From assembly GCF_014203555.1 (NCBI RefSeq), contig NZ_JACHJH010000002.1:590791-654790 (forward strand): 64,000 nt of DNA. The letters run 5' to 3'. This document shows positions 9,883-17,775 of the stretch, in pieces. Origin of the DNA: Streptomyces olivoverticillatus (GTDB lineage Bacteria > Actinomycetota > Actinomycetes > Streptomycetales > Streptomycetaceae). The number at the start of each line of letters is the position of its first letter. The stretch's first letter is position 1. A program made the translations under genes and the position numbers. The notes beneath the pieces were generated by a model. That model worked only from the letters and a program-made list of their open reading frames with translations, had not been told where the DNA came from and ran no database searches.

Positions 9883-10507
9883 GACGAGCGAACTGCTGCT
9901 CGTGCGGCACGGCGAGACCGAGTGGAGCCGCAATGGGCGGCACACCAGCTGGACCGACAAGCCGCTGACCGCCCACGGCGAGCGCGAGGCGGAGGGGGTG
10001 CGGGAGCTGCTGGCCGGGCGGGACATCGCGCTGGCCCTGTCCAGCCCCATGTCCCGGGCCGTGCGCACCGCCGAGCTGGCCGGCTTGAAGGACGTACGCA
10101 CCGACCCCGACCTGCACGAATGGGATTACGGCGGGTACGAGGGCGAGACCTCGGACGAGATCTCCCGCACCCGGCCCGGCTGGTTCCTCTTCGACGACGG
10201 GGTGCCGCCGGGGCCGTCCGGGCATCCCGGGGAGACGCCCGCGGAGGTCGGGGCCCGCGCGGACCGGGTGCTGGCACGGATCGGGCCCCGGCTGGGGCAG
10301 CCGGGCGCCGGGGACGTGGTGCTGGTGGCGCACGGCCACTTCTTGCGGGTGCTGACGGCCCGTAGGCTCGGGCTGCCGCCTTCGGCCGGGGCACTGTTCC
10401 GGCTGGACACCGGCACCGTCAGCAGGCTCGGCACCGAGCACGGGCGCCCGGCGCTGCTCGCCTGGAACGGGCGTGTCGCAGCCGGGGGCCGGGGCGCGGG
10501 CGCCTGA
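9875..10507 (+). CDS. Histidine phosphatase family protein
   Basis: A 210-residue member of the phosphoglycerate mutase-like superfamily. The phospho-accepting His is in LLLVRHGETEWS, the partner residues are in SSPMSRAVRTAELAG and LHEWDYGGYEGE, and the second catalytic His is in VVLVAHGHFLRVL. It probably removes phosphate from a small molecule; family members called mutases are often phosphatases, and the substrate cannot be told. It starts at GTG 9875 inside the end of the thioredoxin gene, which points to coupled translation. Confidence 0.9.
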   Translation: MSETSELLLVRHGETEWSRNGRHTSWTDKPLTAHGEREAEGVRELLAGRDIALALSSPMSRAVRTAELAGLKDVRTDPDLHEWDYGGYEGETSDEISRTRPGWFLFDDGVPPGPSGHPGETPAEVGARADRVLARIGPRLGQPGAGDVVLVAHGHFLRVLTARRLGLPPSAGALFRLDTGTVSRLGTEHGRPALLAWNGRVAAGGRGAGA

Positions 10508-10636
10508 TGATCGAAGGCCGGATGCCGGGCGGTCGCAGGGCGCCCGGCCCTCCCCGGCCCGTACGGCCTCTACGACCCCTACGGTCACTCCTTACGACTC
10601 GCTCAACGACCCGCACGCAACGGAGAGGAACGCATC

Positions 10637-11062
10637 GTGGCCACGAACCGCATCGCGCACACCGTCTGGGAAGGCGATCTGCTCAAGGGGAGCGGCGTCG
10701 TCTCCCTCGACTCGTCGGGCGTGGGCAAGTACCCCGTCTCCTGGCCGTCGCGCGCCGAGCAGGCGAACGGCAAGACCAGCCCCGAGGAGCTGATCGCGGC
10801 CGCGCACTCCAGCTGCTTCTCCATGGCGCTCTCGCACGGTCTGGCCGGTGCGGGCACGCCGCCCACCCGGCTGGAGACCAAGGCCGAGGTCACCTTCCAG
10901 CCCGGTGAGGGCATCACCGGCATCCACCTGACCGTCAGCGGCGAGGTCCCCGGCCTGGACGAGGCGGGCTTCGCGGCGGCCGCCGAGGAGGCCAAGAAGA
11001 ACTGCCCGGTCAGTCAGGCCCTGGCCGGGACGACGATCACGCTGGCGGCCGAGCTCGCCTGA
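10637..11062 (+). CDS. osmC: OsmC family organic hydroperoxide reductase
   Basis: A 141-residue OsmC/Ohr-type protein. The two catalytic cysteines are in EELIAAAHSSCFSMALS and AAEEAKKNCPVSQAL, the normal spacing for the family. It reduces organic hydroperoxides using a dithiol donor. The sequence LKGSGVVSLDSSGVGKYPVSWPSR is typical of the OsmC rather than the Ohr branch. GTG 10637 has GGAGAGGA just upstream. Nothing nearby looks like OhrR, so its regulation is not evident here. Confidence 0.92.
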   Translation: MATNRIAHTVWEGDLLKGSGVVSLDSSGVGKYPVSWPSRAEQANGKTSPEELIAAAHSSCFSMALSHGLAGAGTPPTRLETKAEVTFQPGEGITGIHLTVSGEVPGLDEAGFAAAAEEAKKNCPVSQALAGTTITLAAELA

Positions 11063-11092
11063 GGCGTACCGGCACCCTGCGCGGCCCTGGCG

Positions 11093-11683
11093 TCACGGCG
11101 TCAGGGCCGCGTAGACGATCAGGTTCTGCGCCGGCCGCCCGGTGGCGTCGGGGTCGCCCGCGCAGGTGACCAGCCGCAGCGCCTTCTCCTTCGTGGCGCC
11201 GTACACCTTGCGGGCGGGGAAGGTCTTCTTCGCCACCGTCTCGGTGCCGGTCACGGAGAAGTGCAGCACCTTGCCGTCGCCGCGCTTGATGTCGATCGCG
11301 GTGCCCCGGCTCACCTTGTGCAGGTCGCGGAAGACGGCCTTCCCCTCCGGGGTGGTGCTGTGCCCGATGATCACGGCGGCCCCGGGCTCGCCGGGCCGGG
11401 CGCCGCGCGTGAACCAGCCGGCCGTCATGCCCTTGTCCGGCGGCGGGGACTGCACGGTCTGGTCGTCGTTCAGCCCCAGCCGGATCAGCGGGCTGTCGAC
11501 GCCGAGGGAGGGGATGGCGACCCGGGACGGCTCGTCGGCCGAGGCGGGCCCACCTATGACCTTGTCCGTCTCGCTGCCGAGGGCACAGCCGCTGACCAGC
11601 GCGGCCAGCACTACGGCCAGCAGCGCGGCCGCCAGGGCGGGGGGCGATGGGCGCCTGCGGGGCGCCGGGCGCGTACGGGACAT
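11093..11683 (-). CDS. Class F sortase, lipoprotein-type anchor
   Basis: A 196-residue extracytoplasmic transpeptidase. A hydrophobic segment (PPALAAALLAVVLAALVSGC) ends in a lipobox with Cys at residue 33, so it may be lipid-anchored. The sortase core has the catalytic His in VIIGHSTTPEG and the catalytic Cys in RLVTCAGDPD, followed by NLIVYAALTP. Class F sortases are common in actinobacteria and presumably attach proteins to the wall. No LPXTG-type substrate or pilin gene is nearby. I start at ATG 11683, just before the Arg-rich signal; an upstream in-frame ATG at 11758 gives an unlikely Gly/Pro-rich leader. Confidence 0.88.
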   Translation of the reverse strand: MSRTRPAPRRRPSPPALAAALLAVVLAALVSGCALGSETDKVIGGPASADEPSRVAIPSLGVDSPLIRLGLNDDQTVQSPPPDKGMTAGWFTRGARPGEPGAAVIIGHSTTPEGKAVFRDLHKVSRGTAIDIKRGDGKVLHFSVTGTETVAKKTFPARKVYGATKEKALRLVTCAGDPDATGRPAQNLIVYAALTP

Positions 11684-11819
11684 GCCACCCACCGTAGGGA
11701 CCGGCCCGCCGCCGGCGCCTCGGCCTATCGGCCAGTACCCCTCCGCCTCAGGTCCCATTCAAGTGCCTCTGGGGGCAACCCCAAGACGATCTTTCGGTCG
11801 CCCCCGCGCTCGTAGGCTG

Positions 11820-12446
11820 CTAGTCCACCAGCCGCTGGAGGAGCCCCCAGGTGAACTCCGCCACGTACTCGCCGCGCTCGCCCTGTGCGTCGGGCGCCGA
11901 GAAGGCGAGCCGCCAGCGGGTGGGTGCCGTGCCCTCCATCGGCCGGGCGGGCGCGAAGGCCCGTGCCACCTCGTCGACCGTGCACGACCACGGCAGCAGG
12001 TCCCGGGCCGTGCGCAGCGCGGGACCCCGCGCCCCCGGCGCGCGGACCAGCCATTCGTTCCACACCGCGCCGCCGGGCACGCTCAGCACCTCGAACCGCA
12101 GGTCGGGCCAGAGCGGTACGGGCCAGGCGGCCGCCTCCACGTCCAGGTCGCCGATCCGGCGCTCGGCCACGTACTCGGGCGGACCGAGCACGGAGCGGTA
12201 GCGGGCGGCGGCCGAGCGGCGCCGCGGGGAGTGCAGCATGGCCTGCCAGCGGCGGTTGGCCTCGCGCATCTCGGCGCGCTCGATGTCGAGTTCGCGCAGC
12301 GCGTCCTCTACCAGGCCGGGCTGGTGGTCGGCCATCCGGCGCAGCAGGACGAGCTGGAAGTCGAGCGGGCCGAAGGCGGCCTGGAGGCCGGGTCCGTCGG
12401 TGCGTTGATGCGGGCCGTCCGGTTCGGGGCCGGGATCTTGTGTCAT
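11820..12446 (-). CDS. Conserved hypothetical protein
   Basis: A 208-residue protein that I do not recognise. It has no signal peptide or membrane segment. An N-terminal helical part (LDFQLVLLRRMADHQPGLVEDAL, ELDIERAEMREANRRWQAML) is followed by a Trp- and Pro-rich beta-type region (WPVPLWPDLRFEVL, GAVWNEWLVRAPG, LLPWSCTVDEVARAF, EYVAEFTWGLLQRL). It is transcribed divergently from the isochorismatase-like gene. I start at ATG 12446; an in-frame ATG at 12536 would extend into the shared promoter region. Codon use is typical for the window, so it is a real gene. Confidence 0.7.
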   Translation of the reverse strand: MTQDPGPEPDGPHQRTDGPGLQAAFGPLDFQLVLLRRMADHQPGLVEDALRELDIERAEMREANRRWQAMLHSPRRRSAAARYRSVLGPPEYVAERRIGDLDVEAAAWPVPLWPDLRFEVLSVPGGAVWNEWLVRAPGARGPALRTARDLLPWSCTVDEVARAFAPARPMEGTAPTRWRLAFSAPDAQGERGEYVAEFTWGLLQRLVD

Positions 12447-12610
12447 GGGGCCATCGTTGCGCACCTCGCCCGGGGCGGGTGTGTCGTCCTCCGGGATGGG
12501 GTTCAAGTTCCGCCGTAGGGCCGTACTTTCGCGCAACCTTTACCTCCTGTCGGCCGGGAGCTGTCCCGGAGGGCGCCCGTGCCGGGGGCTTGGCCGGTAC
12601 GGTCTGGGCC

Positions 12611-13126
12611 ATGACGGAAATCGACCCCCTGCATACCGCACTCGTCCTCGTCGATCTCATGGAACGCGTCGTCGCGTTGCCGCTCGCCCCGCATTCGGGC
12701 GACGAAGTGGCCGAGAAGTCGGGGGAGTTGGCGCGTGCGTTCCGCAAGGCGGGGGCGCCGGTGGTGCTCGTACGGGTGGAGCGGCCGGGGGTCGCGGAGC
12801 AGCCGCCCGGCAGCGGGCTGCTCGCCGGGCTCGCCGAGCCGGACGACATCGAGATCGTCAAACGGACCATCGGCGCCTTCCACGGCACCGGACTGGATGC
12901 CCGGCTGCGGGAGCGGGGCGTGCGGACGCTCGTGCTCGCCGGCATCGCCACCAACCTCGGGGTGGAGTCGACCGCTCGCGCCGCCGCGGACCACGGTTAC
13001 GAGCTGGTGTTCGTGGAGGACGCGATGTCGGCCCTGACGGCGGAGGAGCACCGGGCGTCGGTGGCGCTGGACATGCCCCGGCTGGGCACGGTCGCCACCA
13101 CCGCGGCGCTGCGGCTTCCGGGCTGA
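12611..13126 (+). CDS. Isochorismatase-like hydrolase lacking the cysteine
   Basis: A 171-residue member of the isochorismatase-like fold. The catalytic Asp is in TALVLVDLMERVVAL, the Lys in DIEIVKRTIGAFHGTGLD, and the nucleophile loop is LVLAGIATNLGVESTARAA. That loop carries Gly where amidohydrolases such as nicotinamidase have Cys, as in true isochorismatases and PhzD, so hydrolysis without a thioester intermediate is more likely than amide cleavage. The substrate is unknown and no siderophore or phenazine genes are nearby. The gene ends 23 bases from the convergent MarR gene. Confidence 0.85.
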   Translation: MTEIDPLHTALVLVDLMERVVALPLAPHSGDEVAEKSGELARAFRKAGAPVVLVRVERPGVAEQPPGSGLLAGLAEPDDIEIVKRTIGAFHGTGLDARLRERGVRTLVLAGIATNLGVESTARAAADHGYELVFVEDAMSALTAEEHRASVALDMPRLGTVATTAALRLPG

Positions 13127-13149
13127 GCCTTTAGGGGGCGGCGGCGGGC

Positions 13150-13602
13150 TCAGTCTTCTGCCGGGTCCTCGCCGAGCATCCGCTTGAGCAGGTCGCGCAG
13201 TGCCGTGCGTTCCGCGTCCGACAGCCCGGCCAGCGGTTCGCGGGCGAAGTCCAGGGACTCCCGGACGCGTGCGGCCGTCTCCCGGCCGGTGGCGGTGGGT
13301 GCGGCGAGCTTGACGCGGCGGTCGTCGGGGTCCGGGCGGCGCTCGACCAGGCCGCGGGATTCGAGGCGATCGACGATGCCGGTGACGTTGGACGGCTCGC
13401 ACTTGAGCTTCTGGGCGATCCGCCGCATGGGCAGGGGCTCCCGGGCGAGCAGCGCCAGCACGCGTGCCTGGGCGCCGGTGAGGGAGTGCCGCCCGGCGGC
13501 CTCCTCGTACTCCTCGTGATAGCGCGCCACGACGGTCCCGATGAGCTCGACCACTTCGAGCGTGAGGGCATCGGTGCGGGGCGGCGTGGTGCGGGGCGTC
13601 AT
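13150..13602 (-). CDS. MarR family transcriptional regulator
   Basis: A 150-residue winged-helix regulator. The DNA-binding helices are in LTGAQARVLALLAREPLPMRRIAQKLKCEPSNVTGIVDRLESRGLVERR, followed by the wing PDPDDRRVKLAAPTATG; the termini form the dimer interface. It is divergent from the oxidoreductase gene at 13751 across 148 bases with a TTGACA box and an inverted repeat, so it probably controls both genes in response to a small, possibly electrophilic or phenolic ligand. I start at ATG 13602; longer in-frame starts would run through the promoter. Confidence 0.92.
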   Translation of the reverse strand: MTPRTTPPRTDALTLEVVELIGTVVARYHEEYEEAAGRHSLTGAQARVLALLAREPLPMRRIAQKLKCEPSNVTGIVDRLESRGLVERRPDPDDRRVKLAAPTATGRETAARVRESLDFAREPLAGLSDAERTALRDLLKRMLGEDPAED

Positions 13603-13624
13603 GGACACCAGGTTAGCGCGTTGC

Positions 13625-13657
13625 TTGACAACATGAAATATCGAGGAGCATGGTTGT
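13625..13657. promoter_or_regulatory. Candidate MarR operator and -35 box
   Basis: TTGACA at 13625-13630 overlaps ACAACATG (13628-13635), which is mirrored by CATGGTTGT (13649-13657); the arms agree except for one inserted base. The site lies between the divergent MarR and oxidoreductase genes, the expected place for autoregulation. That it binds this MarR protein is inference. Confidence 0.45.
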
Positions 13658-13750
13658 TTCAGTTCATGAAGCATTTGGGCTCGAAGCCGTGAAGCCCAGA
13701 GCGTGAGAAGCACAGTGCATGAGAAGCACAGAGCACTAGGAGGCGCCCCC

Positions 13751-14764
13751 ATGTCCGCCCTGCCCGCCACCTCCCGTGAATGGCACCTGGTCGCCCGCCC
13801 GCAGGGCTGGCCCAAGCCCGAGGACTTCGCGCTGCGGGAAGCTCCGGTAGCCGAGCCGCGCGAGGGCGAGATCCTGGTGCGCAACACGCACATGTCGGTC
13901 GACCCCTACATGCGCGGCCGCATGAACGACGTCAAGTCCTACGTGCCGCCCTTCCAGCTCGACCAGCCCATGGACGGCGGCGCCGTCGGCGAGGTCGTCG
14001 CCTCCCGTGCCGAGGGCTTCGCGCCGGGCGACCACGTGCTGCACGGCCTCGGCTGGCGCGAGTACGCCGTGGTCGACGCCAAGCGCACCGTGAAGGTCGA
14101 CCCCGAGGCCGCCCAGCTCTCCGCCTACCTCGGCGTGCTCGGCATGCCCGGCATGACCGCCTACGCGGGCCTGCTGGAGGTCGGCTCCTTCAAGGAGGGC
14201 GACGCCGTCTTCGTCTCCGGCGCCGCGGGTGCGGTCGGCAGCCAGGTCGGCCAGATCGCCAAGCTCAAGGGCGCCTCGCGCGTCATCGGCAGCGCGGGCT
14301 CGGACGAGAAGGTCCGGATCCTGACCGAGGAGTACGGCTTCGACGCCGCCTTCAACTACAAGGACGGCCCCGTCCTGGAGCAGCTCAAGGCGGCCGCCCC
14401 CGACGGCATCGACGTCTACTTCGAGAACGTCGGCGGCGAACACCTGGAGGCCGCCCTCACCGTGCTCAACCCGCACGGCCGGATCACCCTCTGCGGCCTG
14501 ATCGCCCAGTACAACGCGACCGAGCCGCCGCCCGGCCCGCGCAACATCGCCCAGATCCTCGCCAAGCGGCTGCGCATGCAGGGCATGATCGTCTCGGACC
14601 ACGACGCGCTGCGCCCGCAGTTCTTCAAGGAGGTCGGCGGCTGGCTGCGCTCCGGCGAGCTCAAGTACCGCGAGACGGTCGTGAGCGGCATCGAGAACGC
14701 CCCCGACGCCTTCCTCGGCCTGCTGCGCGGCGAGAACACCGGCAAGATGATCGTCGCCTTCTGA
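13751..14764 (+). CDS. NADP-dependent MDR oxidoreductase (CurA/PTGR-like)
   Basis: A 337-residue zinc-independent medium-chain reductase. The start MSALPATSREWHLVARPQGW and the motif MRGRMNDVKSYVPPFQLDQPM are typical of the curcumin/leukotriene B4 12-hydroxydehydrogenase branch, and the NADP-binding motif is VFVSGAAGAVGSQVGQIAKL. It should reduce alpha,beta-unsaturated carbonyls. AGGAGG at 13738-13743 with a 7-base spacer fixes ATG 13751. The divergent MarR regulator suggests induction by a reactive or aromatic compound. Confidence 0.92.
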   Translation: MSALPATSREWHLVARPQGWPKPEDFALREAPVAEPREGEILVRNTHMSVDPYMRGRMNDVKSYVPPFQLDQPMDGGAVGEVVASRAEGFAPGDHVLHGLGWREYAVVDAKRTVKVDPEAAQLSAYLGVLGMPGMTAYAGLLEVGSFKEGDAVFVSGAAGAVGSQVGQIAKLKGASRVIGSAGSDEKVRILTEEYGFDAAFNYKDGPVLEQLKAAAPDGIDVYFENVGGEHLEAALTVLNPHGRITLCGLIAQYNATEPPPGPRNIAQILAKRLRMQGMIVSDHDALRPQFFKEVGGWLRSGELKYRETVVSGIENAPDAFLGLLRGENTGKMIVAF

Positions 14765-14852
14765 CCCCCGCTCCCTCGGGAGAAACGTCAGGAGAAACGT
14801 TCCGTACGAGCGTGGCGGCCGCTTCCCCGCCCAGCCGATACGATGACCCGCC

Positions 14853-15662
14853 ATGCGAGATCTTGTAGCGGGCATGACGTACCTGGCCAAGGGCCAGCGC
14901 TGGGTGGGGCGCAACCGTAGCCAGTGGGGCTTCGGGCTGCTGCCCGGGCTGATCACACTGGTCGGTTACGCGGCGGCGGTCGTCGCGCTCGCGGTCTGGG
15001 GGGACGACGCCGTCACCTGGGCCACCCCCTTCGCCGACGGCTGGGGGTCGCCCTGGGCCGGGCTGTTCCGGGCCACGCTGACCGCGCTGGTCTTCGCGGG
15101 CGGACTGCTGCTCGCGGTCCTGTCCTTCACCGCCGTGACGCTGCTGGTCGGACAGCCCTTCTACGAGTCGCTCTCCGAGCGCGTCGACCTCGCCGAAGGC
15201 GGCACGGCACCCCGCTCCGGACTGCCGCTCTGGCAGGAGCTGTGGATCTCCGCACGGGAGAGCGCGGCGGTGCTGGTGCGCGTGGTGCTGTGGGGCCTGC
15301 TCTTCTTCGTCCTGGGCTTCGTGCCCGTCATCGGGCAGACGCTGGTGCCCGCGGCCGGCTTCTGCGTCTCCGGCTTCTTCCTCACCGAAGAGCTCACCGC
15401 CGTGGCCCTGCAGCGGCGCGGAGTGCCCCTGCGGGAGCGTCTGCGCCTGCTGCGCTCCCGCAAGCTGCTGGCCCTCGGCTTCGGGGTGCCGCTCACCTTG
15501 CTGTTCCTGGTGCCGGTGGTGGCCGTCTTCGTGATGCCGGGTGCGGTGGCCGGGGCGACGCTGCTGGTGCGGGACCTGTTGGGGGAGGAGTCTCCCGAAC
15601 CGGCCCGCCCCGAAGCCGAAGCCGCGCCCCGGCCCGCGGCCCTCAGCTTCCCGGCGCGCTGA
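14853..15662 (+). CDS. EI24 domain membrane protein (CysZ-like)
   Basis: A 269-residue integral membrane protein. Hydrophobic segments are clear near residues 27-48 (LLPGLITLVGYAAAVVALAVW), 70-100, 140-165, 165-180 and 205-235. The region TLLVGQPFYESLSERVDLAEGG and the conserved cytoplasmic RRGVPLRERLRLLRSRKLLALGFG are hallmarks of the EI24/CysZ family. CysZ imports sulfate in proteobacteria, but actinobacterial EI24 proteins are uncharacterised, so transport function is only a suggestion. Its last 20 bases overlap the end of the convergent nitrilase-type gene. Confidence 0.85.
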   Translation: MRDLVAGMTYLAKGQRWVGRNRSQWGFGLLPGLITLVGYAAAVVALAVWGDDAVTWATPFADGWGSPWAGLFRATLTALVFAGGLLLAVLSFTAVTLLVGQPFYESLSERVDLAEGGTAPRSGLPLWQELWISARESAAVLVRVVLWGLLFFVLGFVPVIGQTLVPAAGFCVSGFFLTEELTAVALQRRGVPLRERLRLLRSRKLLALGFGVPLTLLFLVPVVAVFVMPGAVAGATLLVRDLLGEESPEPARPEAEAAPRPAALSFPAR

Positions 15663-16377
15663 CCCGGGCCACCACCAGCCCCGCCTCCGCGTCCGGCCCC
15701 TCGGCCAGCACCGCGCCGTCCGGGCCCCACACCGCGCTGAGCCCGCACGCGTCGTACGGCCCCGAGGGGCCCACGTGGTTGGCCAGCAGCACGTGCAGGC
15801 CGTTGTCCCGCGCCAGCTTCGGGAAGATGGTCATCCGCTCCGCGGCGCCGCCGCCCCGCCCGTACAGCGAGCTCGCCAGCAGCACCCGGCAGCCGTCGGC
15901 CGCCGCCCGCTCGGCGAGTTCGCAGAAGTGGGCGTCGTAACAGATGACCAGCCCGAACCCGGTGCCGTCCACGGTGAACCGGCCGTCCGCCGTCCCCGGG
16001 ACGAAGCCCGCGGCGTGCTCCGGGTCCGTCGGGTGCCGCTTGTCGTAGCGGGTCAGGAGCGCGCCGTCCGGCCCGTAGACGAACGAGCTGATCGTCGGGC
16101 CCGCCTCCCGCCGCCCCGCGCAGTTGACCACGGCGGCGACGCCCGCCTCCCGGCACGCCCGGACGAGGGGGGCCAGCCGGGCGTCGTCCGGCTCCATCAG
16201 GAACCGCTCCGGATCGCTCGTCACCGCCTCCAGCTCGTAGCCGGTGACGGCCAGTTCGGGGAAGACGACGAGCGCGGCGCCGTGCCCGCCGGCCTCGGTC
16301 ACGAAGGCGGCCATCCGCGCCACATTGGCCGCGACGTCGCACGGCACCGACGTGAACTGTGCTGCTGCAATGATCAT
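15643..16377 (-). CDS. Carbon-nitrogen hydrolase family protein
   Basis: A 244-residue nitrilase-superfamily enzyme with the complete catalytic triad: Glu in LVVFPELAVTGYE, Lys in LTRYDKRHPTDPEH and Cys in FGLVICYDAHFCEL. Such enzymes hydrolyse amides or related C-N bonds in the cytoplasm. The small size and single domain suggest an amidase or an omega-amidase-like activity; the substrate is not evident. It starts 7 bases before the end of the upstream peptidase-like gene on the same strand is reached, so the two may be cotranscribed, and it overlaps the convergent EI24 gene by 20 bases. Confidence 0.9.
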   Translation of the reverse strand: MIIAAAQFTSVPCDVAANVARMAAFVTEAGGHGAALVVFPELAVTGYELEAVTSDPERFLMEPDDARLAPLVRACREAGVAAVVNCAGRREAGPTISSFVYGPDGALLTRYDKRHPTDPEHAAGFVPGTADGRFTVDGTGFGLVICYDAHFCELAERAAADGCRVLLASSLYGRGGGAAERMTIFPKLARDNGLHVLLANHVGPSGPYDACGLSAVWGPDGAVLAEGPDAEAGLVVARVSAPGS

Positions 16378-16384
16378 CCGGTCA

Positions 16385-17686
16385 TCATCGCCCGGTGGCG
16401 GCCCCCACGGCCACCCTGATCACCGACCGTACCTGCGCCGTGATCGCCAGTCGGTTGCGCACGAACTCGGGGTCCGTGACCGCGCCGCCCGCCGGATCCG
16501 TGTTGCCCTCGCCGAACTGCAGCACCGGCGTGTGCAGATGCCCGCCCGGCACCCGCAGCCCCACCGCGTCGCGCAGCAGCGTCGCCCGGTAGGCGATCTC
16601 GTTGGAGAGGTAGTCGCCCCCGCCGCCCCCGCGCGCCGTCGAACCGGGCGTCGGCCCGTCCGGCCGGACGACCGGATCCGTGCCGCCCGCCGGTATCTCC
16701 GTGACGGAGGTGTTGTCGTGCACGGGGAACGGCCCGGTGTTCGCGCTCGTGATCGCGGCGTACGGCAGCGAGGTCGTCGTCCACTGCGGCTGCGGGTGCA
16801 CCGTCGGCAGGTCCGGCGGGACCGGCACCGTCTCCGTACGGGATTCGCCGGCGTTGTCCGGATAGCCGCCGCGCCAGGCGCCGTTGGTCCGCTCGACGTC
16901 GAAACGGCCCGGCCTGCCCTGGCTGATCGTCATGAAGAGATCGGCCTTCCCGCCGTGCCCCGACGGCACCGGACCGGGCCGGAAGTACGGCAGCAGCGTC
17001 CGCTCGACCGTGCCGTCCGCGAAGTCCGCCCAGCGCACCGGGAAGACGGCCGCCTCGATCCGGGCCGGGCCCGCCGGAGTGTCGACCGTCGTGCCGTCCA
17101 GGGCGAGCGCGGCCGCCCCCGAGGGGTTGGAGCGGCGGGCGTCGTCGTCCAGCTCGAACGGGTCGAAGCCGGTGATCAGCACCCGCTTCACCTGCTGTCC
17201 GGCGGGCAGCTCGATCGAGTCCTGGCCGCGAGAGGAGCGCTCCACCGCCTCGATCAGCGCCGCCCGCCGCCGCTCGTCCAGGGCGAACGCGGGCCGCCAC
17301 TCCCGCAGTGCCCGTGTCATGCCCAGCCGCGCCCAGTACAGCGGACGGTCGTCGTCCCGGCTCAGGTCGCCGCCTGCCGGCCCCCGGCCCTGCACCCGGT
17401 CCACCGCCCGCCGCCACAGCCGCCGCCCGTCCGCGGTCGCGAGCCGCCGGGCCTGCGCGGGCGTGCCGGTGTGCTCCAGCGCGCGGGCGAAGCCGGGCGC
17501 CACGTCGTCGAAGCCGCTGCGCCGCAGGATCTCCTGCGGTACGGCGCCGGTCAGGCGCTGCTCCTCCACGGTGAGCGGCGCGGGGGCGGGGGTGTCGGCG
17601 CCGGCGGGTGCGGCCAGGGCGAGCGGCGCGCACAACAGCAGGGCCGCGGCCAGCACCCGGGGGATCGAGCTTTGACTGGGTCTCAT
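16385..17686 (-). CDS. Secreted pyroglutamyl-peptidase-like protein with Ser for Cys
   Basis: A 433-residue exported protein: Sec signal peptide (VLAAALLLCAPLALAAPAGA), an unfamiliar helical N-terminal region to about residue 160, then a C15 pyroglutamyl peptidase-like domain beginning RVLITGFDPF. The catalytic Glu is kept in FDVERTNGA (about residue 265) and the His in GGHLHTPVL (about 385), but the position of the nucleophilic Cys (normally ...VCN...) is Ser in DYLSNEIAYR (about 361). It is roughly twice the usual length of 215. Activity is therefore uncertain. ATG 17686 is preferred; GTG 17704 is possible. Confidence 0.75.
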   Translation of the reverse strand: MRPSQSSIPRVLAAALLLCAPLALAAPAGADTPAPAPLTVEEQRLTGAVPQEILRRSGFDDVAPGFARALEHTGTPAQARRLATADGRRLWRRAVDRVQGRGPAGGDLSRDDDRPLYWARLGMTRALREWRPAFALDERRRAALIEAVERSSRGQDSIELPAGQQVKRVLITGFDPFELDDDARRSNPSGAAALALDGTTVDTPAGPARIEAAVFPVRWADFADGTVERTLLPYFRPGPVPSGHGGKADLFMTISQGRPGRFDVERTNGAWRGGYPDNAGESRTETVPVPPDLPTVHPQPQWTTTSLPYAAITSANTGPFPVHDNTSVTEIPAGGTDPVVRPDGPTPGSTARGGGGGDYLSNEIAYRATLLRDAVGLRVPGGHLHTPVLQFGEGNTDPAGGAVTDPEFVRNRLAITAQVRSVIRVAVGAATGR

Positions 17687-17775
17687 GGTGCGGAAGGAAA
17701 CCACCGCGCCCGCCCGGGAGGAAGGGGTCCGTCAAGTCACTCGGCACACAGTCGACTTCGCGCCACAATGGCGAG

